A stretch of DNA of 64,000 nt from Stictocephala bisonia (taxonomy: Eukaryota > Arthropoda > Insecta > Hemiptera > Membracidae), in contig JAQJVL010002728.1 in assembly GCA_035578905.1 (NCBI GenBank), forward strand, positions 1 through 64,000. Reading direction: 5' to 3'. Below the pieces are notes generated by a model, which saw only the letters and a program-made list of their open reading frames with translations, was not told the origin of the DNA and made no database searches. Made by a program: the position numbers and the translations under genes. Positions 29,634 through 43,199 of this stretch are shown here, piece by piece (within the stretch, counting starts at the first letter, position 1; each line of letters starts with the position of its first letter).

Positions 29634-31031
29634 TGTACCGGGTCGTTTGACCGGTACATTTTCGTTTTTTTTCGTCGTGGTCTGCTGGTCTGCCGGGCTG
29701 CCTGAGATGCGCTCGTGCCCGGCGATTCGCTTTACTTTGGTGGCCGTTGGCCCGGATTCGTTCGTTCCGTGTTCCAGCTCTGGTCTGTCGGGTTGGCCGT
29801 CTTGCTAGTAGTTTCTCTGCGGCCGATCGACTAAACATGCACGGCTAGAGGCTCCCTAAACTCCAGGGTCCTTGAGTAGGACGTTTCAACCCTCAGCCTG
29901 TCGTCCGGGCAAAGTTCGACCTTCTACACTGCCCGCCTGGCCTGAGGACCAAGTCATAGAGCCTATGTTGCGACTCAGCTGCCATCTCTACACCTGGGTG
30001 TTCTTCTTCAGACCTCAGGTCAGTGCGTTCCATTTTGTTCCCGGCGGCTGAGCTGGGGATAGGGAATGTTTGAAAAAAAGATATATTTATACACAGAAAA
30101 AAAACAAATAAAAAGGAAAAAGAAGCTTTTCTTCACTAGGCCTAGGCCTAGGGACGGGCCATGAACTTTAACAGTGATTTAATGCAACACAGCCATGGAG
30201 ACCTATATGTATTTTTTTTTTGATTATATAAAAAAAACTTTTAAAATACAAAAAGAACTTTTAGTGTTAATATTTATCGTTATTTAGTTTAATTAGTTTA
30301 TTTTGTTGTTAGATGTTTTAGAGTTTATATTTGTTAGGTCCCTATTGTTAAATCATGTTATTATTTATTTCATGTTTAGGCCTAGTGATTGTTATTTATT
30401 TTTTTTTTTTTGTTAATTGTATTAGGGGTGTTTTGGAAGGGACTTTTTACTAGAACGGTACCGGGTTATATATTTTTTTAAATTGTTTAATTTTTAAACT
30501 CACCAAAGGGGGATTATGGTTCTTTTACTTGACTTCTTATTCGGAGCTGCCCAGGGATTCCGGCTTACTCCCTGGCCTCGGTGGAATTAAGGGATGTGGG
30601 CTAAATTTCCGGGGATTATTTGGGGTTATCAAAATTGTTTCTAAATGTTCACTTTTAAATTGTTAATAAATTTTCTTACGTTTTGGGTGTCTCAGGCTAG
30701 GCTGCAGATAGGCCATGTAGTTGTTAATTGTTAATTTTGGTATTTGTAGCGTGAAGTGTTTTTGTAGCTGGTGTCATGTTCTTGTTATTTATTTAAGTGC
30801 GAATTAATATTGTGGCCTTCTGCCTATTAATATTGTGGCCTTCTGCCGTATTTGATTGTTTTTTTTTTTTTTTTTTTTTTTTTTGGTTGTCTTGATAATA
30901 AAATTAGTTTTGCTCAGCTGCCGAGTTTTATTTTGACCCTCCAACTGCCACCCGTGATCCCATCGCTTGACTTGTTTAGAGCCATCCCCCATTTGGCACG
31001 CTTTCCAGCTTTGGTGGGGGGATGGGTCTCA
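29634..31031 (+). repeat. 3' LTR of the Gypsy element
   Basis: Copy of 23109-24486; about 20 bp longer, mainly through a T-run at about 30861-30884 and a short insertion near 29680. Confidence 0.93.
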
Positions 31032-31035
31032 GTTT

Positions 31036-34000
31036 GTGTTCCCGTTAGTATTTTACGTTACATTGCAAACATTTTACAAGGTTAAAAATGTTATAACAAA
31101 CGTATTGCTCACATGACAATGTTAAATATATTATAATTTCCTATACAGCAAATTGAACTGCTTCATGTTCTAAGTATTTAATAATGACAGGTGGTAGTTA
31201 AATTATTATTTTATTTTATTTTCATGCTATGAAACAGGTTTTACCCTAGTAACATTACAGCAGTTCACAAAAATTTCACAAAAAATATGAGTGGCTCGAG
31301 TTATAAAGTCCACGTCACACTATTTTCACATCCAGCACATAAATATTAATAAATACAATTTTTGCAAGCGATCCATCAAGAATAAGTAACCATGCAAAGT
31401 ATATATTATAAATAATATAACAATGTAATGGGTGTAATATAGTTGTTTAATAAATATAATCTTATAATAATGTAATAAATATAGTATGATATTATTATAA
31501 TAAATATTATTTGCATATACAGATTAAATACAGAAGTATATAAAGAAAGATACAAGTAAACCCTATCCCTCACAAAAAAACAAAGCACCCTAGGTAGCAG
31601 CCAATAGAGAATATTGGCTTACGCATCTTGAGCCAAACAATATGTTTGGAAGATAAAGTAAACGTTGAGAAGAGGATACGTGTCTATTTACAGGAGTAAT
31701 TGGATCTTAATTTGACATTAGCCTAATCCATATCTACGTTGGTCTAAGAAATAAAAGAAAATCCTAAATCATTTTTATATAAACAATATTTATGTCTCTT
31801 CACTATGCAATATGAAATATTTTAACATATTTACAGAGATTTTCTCTCCAGCATATTTTATGTGTAACAATTCTTGAAAATATCAGATCATTATCAAATC
31901 CGTAGGGCTCAGCTCCTATTACTCGAATTTCAAATTAAAACTGTCTTCATGCAACTAAACTGACACATTTATTAATTGAACTAGCCTATGTACATCAACC
32001 TGCCAGAAGTTGTGCCTGAACAGTATTATTGGGTGAATTAATAATTAATAATGCACCCACTACATTATATTACTTGTATATAGTATAGTGGCTTAAGCGA
32101 ATGAATGTATGGTGACAAATACCCTTAATGAACTCGTGTACTGTCTGATAACCGTAAATTTAATCTCGCCACTTCACTTCAGTCACTCTTGTTACATTTC
32201 AAAGTGCGGAACTGGCCTCTCACATCCAACCTAACTCTTCACGTTTGAAGTTTGTACATTTTACTTGGTCAATTACACTCCGTGCCAGTCTTCAAATTTG
32301 TGTCTTAAATGCATTTTATAGTTTTACTAAACCAATAAGAAGTAGACTTTAGCATGCACAGTAATATGAAATAATACAAGTATAATTTGTTTAAATGTTT
32401 TATAAGTAAAAACTTACATTTTTAAAGCATTATAAAGTCATTTACGGTATGCTCTCTTTTTTTTTTTTTTTTAGTACCATATTCGCTTATTTTTCAATGA
32501 AAGCAAAGTATAACATATCAAAAGTAGCTATACGAAATTTACAGTTATAAAAATAATGCATATTATACATATGAAAAATAACTGGCCAGTATTTCAATAT
32601 TGAACTTGTAAAATACATTTTTTACAATTTCAGCTGCATATTTCCTTGTAATTAGAATGAAATGGACGGTTTTGAATTGTGACTTCTCGATATAAAATGG
32701 TTTAATATTTAATAAGTTGTTCTGAGGGGTGATTTAATTGAGATGATATTATATTATGTGTTCATGGTGGGACACTTTTAATATTTTATTTTTAGGGTGG
32801 TTAAATTGTTTTGATAATGGGTGTTATTTGTATACTTTGTCTCGTAATAAAATTAATTATATTTTAAGAATTTTAAATCCACCCGAATAACTTTTTCATG
32901 CGACTTCTGACGGGTTAAATTAGGTTCAATAAAACCACTAATACAAGGGTGGGGGTGACAGACTTACCATGTAAGTGGAACACAACAGCTGTTATTAGCA
33001 CTGCGTGCTTAGGGAAGATGAATGGCACAATAAGTTATGTTGGAAGGCTGTGGCTTATACGACGTATGTAGGGGGATGTGTGGTGGTGCTCCTTGACTGA
33101 ACATTATTGCACTTTACTTAATGGACATTTATGGAAGTTATTGATTTTTACAAGCTAATGTGTTGTTACACTCAACAATAGAATTTTTCTAGAGTACTGG
33201 AAGGTCATGGTAGTACTGCGATTCTGGAACTGAACCAGGAAATAGTTTGAGGTATTTGGGTCACAATCTAAGAATATTATTATTTTAATTTTTGGTATAT
33301 AATATTGAAATGTTTGATACAAAAACTACTACACGTATAGTAGTATATGTTGGATGAAAAAACAAAAATATATCTCATTTTGTTATTTTTCTCCATTCCG
33401 TACAATGATTTTAATTTCTTTCAAATGTTTTAAGTCTATCACATTCCTATTTTACACAGCAATTAATAATAATCAAGTAAAGTTTCAGTAAATAGATATA
33501 ATTAGGATATTTAAAGGTTTAATATATGGTACAAAAACGAACTAATCAGATGCAAAAACATTTTATTGTAAATCATTTAATTTAAAAACATTCGAAAATT
33601 ATATTATTTCTATTAATATTTTTAGCAATGCAACTATAAAAATAAATGTTGTATTTTTCAAATTTTATACTTTCAGTAATCTGTGTATATGGGATTTAAG
33701 AGGTTTGTTTTAATCTGTTAAATAGGACTTATAAGTTTTGAGTCTATTGAATTGAATTGTTAAAATTTAATCAGATTACTTTTGAACTGAATATTGACAA
33801 ATATTTTTTACTTGAAAATAATAGAAAGCATTTACTTTTCAGTAATCATAGAAGGATTTTTTTGTTTTCCAAAAGTAAATATATAAAGTTATATGTAAAT
33901 GTAAGTCCATAAACGATATTTTTAGATAAAATAATATGTCTTATTAAGTAAATGTTACTATTTAGTTGATAATTTACGTAGAATAATTTCTAAGGTATTA

Positions 34001-35539
34001 CTTAAAATGTTTTTACATTAACGAAATATTACCTATATCTCAGTAGTATGTTAAAGTCGAAGTCTACTTTGATTTATGTTGCAGGTACGTACCAATCCCG
34101 TTTCAACTTTTGTAAGATTAGAATAAATGTATGGGAGAAGTGGATCTGTGACACTGTCAATAAAGTTCCTTTTCCTCTTCGCCACCCCCCCCCCGCGCAA
34201 TACAATACATCAACTTACTCCCTTTAGAGAGGAGTAATTCATGTCCTCATGTCTTCTCGTATTTTGATCACGTAAGAATCACCTAAATGTTGTGAAATAT
34301 TTCTTTACTGTGTAAAATATTTCATCAAATTAAAACAACTAATGTTGATAAGTCTACCTTAGAGTGTGTAAAACCAGTAAGTTTTGTTTGTTCACGTTCT
34401 CTTTATAGTTACATCAACAACATTATAGAAGAGTTGTCACACGAAGTATAGTAAATGGCCACTATAGTTTGTAAAAATTAAAAAAAAACCATTTAAATAT
34501 GCTGCTTTGTACAATATATTTTAATTGAATTATTGACAATGCTAAGTTGTATATTGTAGTAAAACTTAATTCTAGGTACTAATCTGTTATCACTACTTAT
34601 TATCTAGGTCCTGAACATAATCCCTGTCATTAAAAAAAGTTTATATAAAAATTATTTATCCTAATTTTACTATCGTTATTATTTACTGAAAGTAATGTTA
34701 TGGTACCATCATATTTAAAGAATCTGTGAAACGATCAAATCTGTGAGCAAGACAAACGACTGGTGTGTTCCGAGGCTGCATATTTGAGGGAGGTTGTCAG
34801 CCATCGCAGACCATTTGTCATTCCGTAGCAGGGATCAGTCTTCATGTAAACATTGACTTGATAGAAGTAAGTTTTTTTTGGTACTTATTGGATTAATTAC
34901 TGCGAGAAATTTAATGACAGCTTTGTAATGATATAACATTTAGGTATATCATACTAATTTTATATTACATTTCTGTACTGAAATTTTCTTTGGTTTTGTA
35001 AATTAAGATATCACTCCTAATTTTTCATGACATTACTTCAGGCACCAGTATGGTACAATAAGATTTTATAAATATTGGACATTTTTACTTTATGATACAA
35101 AACTATTATAAAAGAGTCAATATTAGTAAAAATATTTACGTTTGTACACAATAATCATTTAAGTTCATATAAACATAAATTATTATTTTATTTTCATTAA
35201 ATGAAATACATATCTCACTGTTTATACAGAAATTCAAGTAAGAAAGTTCTCCCATACAGTAAATCTTTAACAACCTACCACAGTACGTGTCTTGATAAAT
35301 GTTTGATACATTCCTTCTATATTCTGCACCCAATAAGTCTCTTATTGCTCCATTTGGGTAAACACTTAATATTAATCCTTTAAAACGTTAAAAACTAAAT
35401 GTAGGGAAAATATGATTCATGGAGTTTATATATGATTAATGGAACACCTTGTCTTAACGACATTGTTGTCAGCTTGTTGAAATACTATTTTAGCTTATAT
35501 TCTAATTGTACTTATATTTCCAATTTGTTTTATAAATTA
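31036..35539. other. Intergenic AT-rich stretch, no gene found
   Basis: No ORF with recognisable content. It contains a ~120 bp segment (about 32726-32846) that resembles 36210-36330, and a possible untranslated exon end near 34780-34870 (sequence followed by GTAAGT). Short homopolymer runs only otherwise. Confidence 0.6.
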
Positions 35540-35780
35540 TTTTTTTTTTTTATTTTGTAAGGAGAGGCCTATCTCCTCCTTAATCTTACTCTGCCCATTC
35601 CTCATAGACTATTGATCTGTGCGAAGAACTTTTTCAGACAGAGTAAGGGGGCGAACCAGTACAGTAGAAGGTGAATATTACTGATAAATCTTTCAGTCTA
35701 GGCAGGATTCGAACCAGCGCTACGTCTAACCCAAGATCAAAGTCCTGACGCCTTAGACCACTCGGCCACCGACTCGCCCA
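35540..35780 (-). mobile_element. tRNA-derived SINE
   Basis: On the minus strand the element starts at 35780 with a tRNA-like head: A box TGGCCGAGTGG (35768-35758) and B box GGTTCGAATCC (35715-35705), separated by a span long enough for a Leu/Ser-type tRNA with extra arm. A ~140 bp body follows and the element ends in an A-rich tail (plus-strand T run 35540-35551). No clear target duplication is visible. The head would provide an internal RNA polymerase III promoter. Because of the tail and body it is not a functional tRNA gene. Confidence 0.85.
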
Positions 35781-37479
35781 ACATCGCGATTGATGATGAT
35801 TTATTTTTTATTTAGTAATCCATGCAATCTGCCTAAAATATAAGCCTTCCATGTACTATGATAGTACCCAAATATTTAATTTATGTTGAATACAGATTTA
35901 TAAAATAAAAGGGCAGTATATATTTTAGATGTTCATTAACTTAAAACTGCTTGTGTATCTTGAACTATACTAATTTTGATTTTAGTAAAACATTTTGACA
36001 AGTTGTATAGTTAATGAAGTTAACATTGCACACTATCCAATTACAGAATATGCTTAAAAAATTAACGTACAAATTACAATATAAAGACCCATTTTTTCTC
36101 TTGGATTTCCGATATGTATTTTCATCGTGGTGTTAGAATTTGCACCTTGCATTTCTTGATTCTGTGGAGGGTGATTTGTCGTGTCGTGGAACGGGTTTGT
36201 CTTCCTTGTCTTGAGGGTTGACTTATTTGATACGGTATTGTATTATGGGTTCATTGTGGGACATTTTTAACATTTAAGTTTTAGGATTGGGTTGTTTTGA
36301 TAATGGGTGGTGTTTGTATTCTTTGTCTTGTGCTGCAAAGTATTAACGATGACAATGATAGTAACGTCAATTTTCACGGTGTTGAACATTTTATGGTGAG
36401 AGATATGAGATGCAGTTGGTTCTATTTAAGTGGTTTTTGGGATAGTGATTAGGTCATCGTTATTTATGGTACTGCAATAACTATATTTAGGATCTGGTTT
36501 TATAAATTTTCCGGGTGATATTGTATTGATTGTGCAATATCTCTTTGTAAGAGGTTAAATAGTGTTGGTATCACTGTCTTACGGGATGTGGAAGTAGTGA
36601 TTTATTTATACATATTTATTACGGTGCTGTAAAATTTGTTTTTTTGGGTAGGGTTGGTTCTTTTGTCTTGTGAGAGGAATGGATATTGCTTGTGTTGTTA
36701 GTCCTCAATCTATTACAATGTTGTGATGTGTGGGATAGGTATCAGTGCTATTGTTATGAGTTGGTAGTGATTGTACCATCTATATTCAGAGTGCTACAAG
36801 TTATTTTTATTTATTTATTTCGTTATGGGTTCTTTGAAACAGGGGTTGTTTTGCCAGTCGTGCGTAACCACCCCCTCTGCGAGTGATTTTCAATACCACT
36901 GAACTTGAAATTTTACATTGAAATGAGGTCTTAATATCTTAAACAAATTTGGTGTTCTGAATAAAGGGGGTTCTATTTATTTTATGATTCTTAGATTTGA
37001 TTAGTCCCATTGCCTTGTACGATAAATATGTTGAGAGCTAATTAGTAATAGTCTGATATAATTATAAGCGTTTTCCCAATTAGTTTTCAATATTGATCGA
37101 TTTATTGTGATGTCTACAGTAAAACAAATTACCTAAAGTTATTTATGTAACAAAAACGAATTTAGATAGTAAATTTATTTATGAAATGTAAAACGGTTGT
37201 GTGTATAAAATATAAAATCCAAATACCATAGACTGTCTGATTACTGTTTATCATTAAAAATAAGGATTCGAAAATAATTTACCACAAGACTTGGCGCACA
37301 TGTTGTTTCAAAATGCGCTCTAAGAGAGGATTTAAAATACTTTCTCTCAAAGAGTTACCGTAAGATATGTATATTTGTGTGTGTGAAGGCGCGTGTGTGT
37401 TTGTGTCTATCCCAATACTGGTCAATCAGAGCCTTTGTTACGATTGACTATACAAATGAAAGAACTTGGGACCATAATC
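35781..37479. other. Intergenic stretch with a diverged dispersed repeat
   Basis: No gene found. 36210-36330 resembles 32726-32846 (shared TTGTTTTGATAATGGGTG). From 36340 to 36900 GT-rich sequence with recurring TTATTTAT and GGT(A/G)CTG words may be an old repeat. No coding evidence. Confidence 0.5.
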
Positions 37480-37490
37480 AACTTGGTTAG

Positions 37491-38906
37491 TGACGCCATC
37501 CAGCGACTAGTCACCTGGATCTCAGTGGACCTCGGTGGAGGAGAAGTACACAGTGGCGATGTTCCTGGACATCAAGGGAGCCTTCGACGGAGTCTGGTGG
37601 CCGGCAGTGGTCCACAAGCTCCGGCAGATGAACATCACCACCACCATGTACCGCATCATCTGCGCCTACCTGTCGGAGCGATCTGACTTCATGGAGCACG
37701 GCGGCTGCCGGGTCAACGTGGAGGTGCAGAGAGGCTGCCCACAGGGATCCGTGCAAGGACCTGTGTTATGGAACTGCGTCTTCGACGATCTGCTGAGGAT
37801 CGACCTTCCACCGGGAGCCACTGTGATTGCCTTTGCGGATGACGCGGCCATCCTGGTTCAGGGAAGATCACGACGGGACCTGGAGGCCACGTTTGCAGGG
37901 ATCTGTGCCAGCCTGGACCGCTGGGCAGCTGAAGTGAAGCTACAATTCTCAATCAACAAGACCAAGGCCATGATGTTGGCTGGCAAGATGCACAGAGGGC
38001 GACTACCACAGATCTCGCTGAGTGGACACCGCATCGGGTACGTGGAGGAGTTCTGCTATTTGGATGTCATCGTAGACAAGAAACTCACCTTCCTGCCACA
38101 TGTCAAGTACATCGGCGAATGAGCCAGGGCTGTGATGGGGAAGGTGACTCACCTCGCACGCCTGAAGTTTGGCATAACACCTGCCACCCTGACCACCATC
38201 TACAGGGCTGTCTACACACCGATGGTGGAATACGCCTCCCGTATCTGGGCCCACCGAGCAGGTAATTTTCACATTAAGAGACAGCTGAGGATGTCTCAGA
38301 GGCACGCCCTACGCTGTATCACTGGGGCATACAAGACCGTCTCCTACCAGGCCATCTTCGTAGTCGCGGGCGAACTTCCCATCGACCTGAGGGTCCAACT
38401 GGGCAAGGCGTTGTGGGAGAAGAAGAAGGGACTCCGGAACGAGACCAAAGCTCAACTGAGGGAGCAGACCTTGGACCAGTGGCAACAGGATTGGGAGGCA
38501 GTGGACACTGGACGCCCGACCTTCCGGATCTTCCCGCGTGTCAGGCAGCGACTTCAACTGCATTGGCTCTGGACTGACCATGTCTTGACTCAGTTTCTGA
38601 CTGGACGGGCAGTTTGGGCAGTATCACCACCGGTTCCGGCTCATGGATGATGACCTCTGCCACTGCGGACAGCCCGAGGAGGACCCCTTCCACAGTGTCT
38701 TTTACTGTGCAGACTTTGACCATCACCGTCAGGATCTCAGGCGACTGGCGGAGGAGGCACTTGGCGAGCCCTGGCCGTGCGACTTCGGACGGCTAATCAA
38801 GGATCCCCGGACGGCACCGGCTACTAGAGCACTCTGCGGCATCATCCTCGAGGACAGACTTCAGCGTCTTTTAAACCAACACAGCATCCACCTTCCTCAT
38901 CACTGA
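37491..38906 (+). pseudogene. R1-like reverse transcriptase, partial and broken
   Basis: RT motifs in order: FLDIKGAFDGVWW (motif A), RGCPQGSVQGPVLWN (motif B) and the catalytic AFADDAAILVQG (motif C), then KAMMLAGK and the thumb region HLARLKFGITPATL. The phrase GCPQGS..GPVLWN is typical of the R1/LOA lineage. A TGA at 38120-38122 interrupts the frame (CGA to TGA would explain it), a frame change lies near 37535, and another near 38625 leads to a C-terminal zinc motif (LCHCGQPEEDPFHSVFYC). The endonuclease domain and most of the fingers are absent through 5' truncation. Confidence 0.88.
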
Positions 38907-39248
38907 CCTAGGGAGACTGACAAACCCGCATCCAAACAGCACCATCATCCATTATCCATCTTTGACTTGGGGAGCCTGACAAACCCGCCTCAAACAGTAC
39001 CATCACCCACCTCTGACTTAGGGAGTCTGACAAACCCGCCTCCAAACAGTTCCGCATCTTCACTCATCACCCGGCACTTCACCTACCAACACCGACATTC
39101 ACTCATGGACTCGCCCACGGACTTGAGAACACACTCTACACTGAAGACGCACTGGACATATCACCCAGCAAGGACTTCCCGGATGTGACAGCCCCGATTA
39201 CGACTTCCCCTCCCGGCAACTCTGGGCCAGGTTGGTGCCCACACCTGT

Positions 39249-40131
39249 ACAATTCAATTCAATTCAATTCAATTTCAATTCAAAATATCTTTATTCACAA
39301 ATATATACACAGAGTACATTGAATAGTGTCAGCGATTGAAACAATTTATACATAAGAAGTAGCAAGTAACATCACATTAGAATAAAGTATGTACATTATT
39401 AATTTGAGACAATGAACCCCATAAACTACATTCAAGGCATAAAGTTATAATCATAAGTAGTGTATTATTTCGTATTTTCAAATACCTCATCTGTTGAATA
39501 GGGAGCAATTTCAATAACGTAGTTTATAAGTTTCTTTTTAAATTGGTTGTTACATTCTTCATTTTTTAATGAATTTGGGAGCATTCTCAAAAATCTTAGC
39601 CCGGTTGAGCTCGTTTTTTTCTTTGCAAGCTCTAGATTGTGCCGTCGAGTCTCCACAAAGGCCCCTCCCCTTGTATTATAACCGTGCTTATCATTCAGTA
39701 ATTTTTCAGGCATGTATTCTTTTACAAACATAATTGTCTGTAAAATATAAATTCCAAAAACCGTCAATATACCTAAGTTTTTAAAGTGAATTTTAACCGA
39801 ATCTTTCTCTTTCATTCGTAAAATGATCCTAATTGCTCTTTTTGGCAGAATAAGAATTTTTAATAGGTTTTTTTCGAAGTTGAACCGTATAGGGATATTC
39901 CGTAGGATATATGCGAGTGAATGTAACAAAAATATATAGACTTAAGCGTAGATGTATTGCATAAATATGACATTTTCTTAATAGCATATAACCCAGAGTT
40001 TATTTTTCCACAAATATTTTCCACGTGCCTATCCCAAGTTAGGTATTGGTCCAAAGTTAAGCCCAGAAATGATATTTCGTCTGTTTGCTTTATTTCTTTG
40101 TCATTAATTAAAATATTCGGTTCAATTTTAC
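39249..40131 (-). mobile_element. Nested antisense CR1/Jockey-like fragment
   Basis: Inserted in the R1-like 3' region. Its 3' end (plus-strand left) is a short (AATTG)n-type tail next to AATAAAGATATTTTGAATTG on the minus strand, typical of CR1-like elements of insects. Coding from about 40131 to 39465 is the RT C-terminus: FLGL, TWDRHVENICGKINSGLYAI, a frame change near 39890, LPKRAIRIILRM, FKNLGILTVFGIYILQTIMF and RFLRMLPNSLKNEE. TACAA may be repeated at both edges. It cuts the host element in two, so it is the younger insertion. Confidence 0.82.
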
Positions 40132-40788
40132 AAGGCAGAAGAACACCACAGCCTGGAGTGCCGAAGACCTCGGAGCCCCCCTATCACCAGGCCATCGTAG
40201 CGGCAAAGAAGAAACCCCGAGCCGCAAAAACTCAGCAACATCCACCACGACAAGCAGCAGGAGGAGAAAATCAACACAAGTACCCGACTGCCTGCAAGTT
40301 CGATCCGACAACGCGAGGGGCAGAAACTCTGCAAGTCTCCGGCCTGAGACTTAACCTGGACAAGACCTACCAGCTGCACCGTTCTGCTCGCGGCTGTGCA
40401 ATTGGCTGTCCAAAGTACGCCTCCCATCCAAGCGGAAAGGGACTCTGTGCTGAGCACCAGCGAGGCTAACACCCCAGCTCCGAGGATACTAACAACACTA
40501 ACAACCCCCCACCCAAGTTCTCCATCTAAATCCTAAGTGTGTAACCTCAACTCCTAACAACCCAAGTTCCCTTCACCTCCCACTGTACTAACCTTAGGTT
40601 TAGCATAGGTTAAGTTAGACAGGTCAGTTTAGGTAAAACTTGTACACCTACAAGCTTAGGAACACCCACTGTAATAGAGTAGGGATTTGCACACTCTACG
40701 ATGTCTAGCGATAAGTGTAGAGTTAAGAGTTAGATAAATAAAAAAAAATAAAAAATAAAAAAAAATAAAAAAAAATTAACTTGGTTAG

Positions 40789-43199
40789 TTTCCGTGATTA
40801 TAATGAATAGCACCCATGAAAACTTGGATAGAGCGCGTGATCAACTTGATTAGACAGTTACTTATTTAAAGATTTCCCAATTCTTGATATTTCATTTTTG
40901 TATTTCTAGTTTTTTGTTATTAATTTATTTATTAAGTTAATAATATATTCGTGCTGGCACTGTAAAAAATATTAACCAAAAATAATACTGAATAGTGTAT
41001 TTATTTTACTTTTAAATATGGTCATATTTAATTTGTAAACATGTTAATGAAAATTAGAACTATTTGTATTGACCGTTTCACTAATACATTAGGATTCCCG
41101 GAAATTGTTCATTGTTATGTAAAAATACCTAACGTTTCTTCTGACAACCCAATGCACTTTCAAAGAAAGTAATCTAAAATAATAACTAAAATGATCCACT
41201 GCAATCTGTAACTTTTATTTTAATAAAAAAATTAAATAAATAATAATAAAATAAAAATACTGTAATTTTCGTAACAAACACAATATTTACATACACACAT
41301 AATTAGAGATAAATATTATTATATAAATTAATAGGCGAGACAGTTTCTAACGGTCAGCCAATTACAAAAATTATATTATTATTATTTACAATTAACTGAA
41401 TTTCCTTAGCGCAAATTTATTATAAAGACAAGATTAAAATGGCGAACGATTTGGATAACCCTTACTTACCATCCTCAGGTCGAGGGATTGACTTTCATTG
41501 TCAGTTCCTCTGGTCTGAAGATAGTAAAAGTAGGTTTATCGAAATCAAAAACCAATAAATATGTCTTATTTACCTATATTTCATTTGTGCGTTTTTGTTA
41601 CATTAACTTCTTCTTTGATTTACAAATTAATTTAATATACTAACTACAATACAATATTATTATTTACTTCCACATTTATTAAAAAACTGAATATAGATCC
41701 AATATTGCAGGCTGATGAAGCAGCCACACGTCAAATATATGCCAATATTTAATAATGAAGATTGAATGGTCTCTGTTTGTAATGGACAGAGCACACACAG
41801 GGGAGCCCTTTGTTGCTCTCTATACTTGACGCACTTAAATACAGTTTTAGAATATGTATTCATGTTGTTCTACAGGGGATATTTATACTAGAATTAGCAT
41901 TAGCAACATTAAGAGAAATAAGTTAGGAACCTAATTATAAAAAAAAAACTACCAATATACAATCCGAAAATATAGAATAATGATTTTTAATTATAGAATA
42001 AACATTTTACTTATTTTTATACATAATATTTCTGGTACGCTATTGTATTTATTTCCTACAAAAAGCACTCTACAGACCGGGCCATGGGTCTAAGTGTAGG
42101 AGAGGTAGATCAAGCGAGATAGTAAATATCCCCCACCATACTTCTGGCAGTGTGATCATTTCCCTCTTCTTAGTCACAATTAAAAATATAAATGGTGTAG
42201 CATAGTGATGGTGTTTCCTGTAAAAAATATATATATGTCAATAAATCAATACCTTGAAGAAATTTGAGCGTGAAAAATTGTTACTAATAGCTTAATGCAA
42301 AAAGTAATGAAAACTTAACAAGTGAATATACCGAACAAGTGGTTAGTAGTCAGGCCATATAACGACATATGCGCCCCTTAAAAATGCATATGGAAACATT
42401 GCAGCTGTTTTGCACATAAAAGTAGGACATATATACGTTAAACACATGAATGGCTACTTCTTCAGTAATGTCTATCTACTATAGAAGTTGGCAAATCTGT
42501 ATCTAGTAATTTGGTATTCACCAAATTTACAGAATTTTCTTCGATAGTACAAGAATAAATGAATAGTCAAATTTAAACATTACTGACTGATTCTAAAATT
42601 ATTGTGGTTTACATAATTACTTTAAATTTATCAGTCTGTTTGTAAAGAGTACAAATGTTATTTATATTAACCTTCACTTAGTATTTAAATTTTTGAACAA
42701 ATATTATTTATTTATTGAAACAAGCATAGTTTAGTTCAAACAAGTTTAAATGTGAAATAATGAATTCTAGTTTAAAATAAAATCTTATAATAGATCCTAA
42801 ATATTTTTATCTTATTATCTTTTTATCAAACTAGTATGAGCTTATCACCACAGGATTTAATTTAGCATGCATATAGGTATTGTGCTAAAACTATAATTTT
42901 AAAGGTATTTACAAACATTATCAGTTAAGTTAACATGAATGCATGACTACTAATAAGAAACTGTTGAATGAGAAATTATACACACACACATACATACACT
43001 AAACATGCAGCCACTTACATGTGTGTAAGCGAACTTTGCATAAATTTAGACATTAACGATTATATCCTTCACACATTTCTTTAAAACTGACAACTGTGTA
43101 GTCACAATGCAATAGAGCTCTAAAACACTCATCTAAGTTCTGCATAGAAGTCATATCCACGTGAAGGGCAATGATATACATGAATAACATACAGTCCCT
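40789..43199. other. Intergenic AT-rich stretch, no gene found
   Basis: No ORF with recognisable content and no clear transposon end. Short runs of A and AT only. Confidence 0.6.

Larger units (their letters stand above)
23109..31031 (+). mobile_element. Ty3/Gypsy LTR retrotransposon, complete but inactivated
   Basis: Two near-identical LTRs (5' TG...CA 3') flank gag and pol. The 4 bp GTTT at 23105-23108 is repeated at 31032-31035, so this is a simple, unrearranged insertion. The primer binding site, polypurine tract and all pol domains are recognisable. Two in-frame TAG codons and one frameshift in pol mean it is not autonomous now. The LTR similarity indicates insertion much more recent than that of the Polinton. 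Confidence 0.95.
37480..40788 (+). mobile_element. 5'-truncated R1-like non-LTR retrotransposon with target duplication
   Basis: The 11 bp AACTTGGTTAG occurs at 37480-37490 and again at 40778-40788, directly after a (TAAAAAA)-type tail at about 40735-40777. Between them lie the RT domain, a long 3' region and a nested antisense insertion (39249-40131). The 3' region holds three ~55 bp direct repeats of GGGAG(A/C/T)CTGACAAACCCGC (about 38912, 38970 and 39022). The duplication shows that the insertion was truncated at its 5' end when it integrated, as is usual for target-primed reverse transcription. Confidence 0.88.

Noticed and set aside
35700..35780. Functional tRNA gene
   Set aside because: A and B boxes are good but the head continues into a SINE body with an A-rich tail.
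40134..40469. Separate zinc-finger gene
   Set aside because: The open frame lies in the 3' part of the R1-like element between the nested insertion and the poly(A) tail; the Cys/His pattern is loose.
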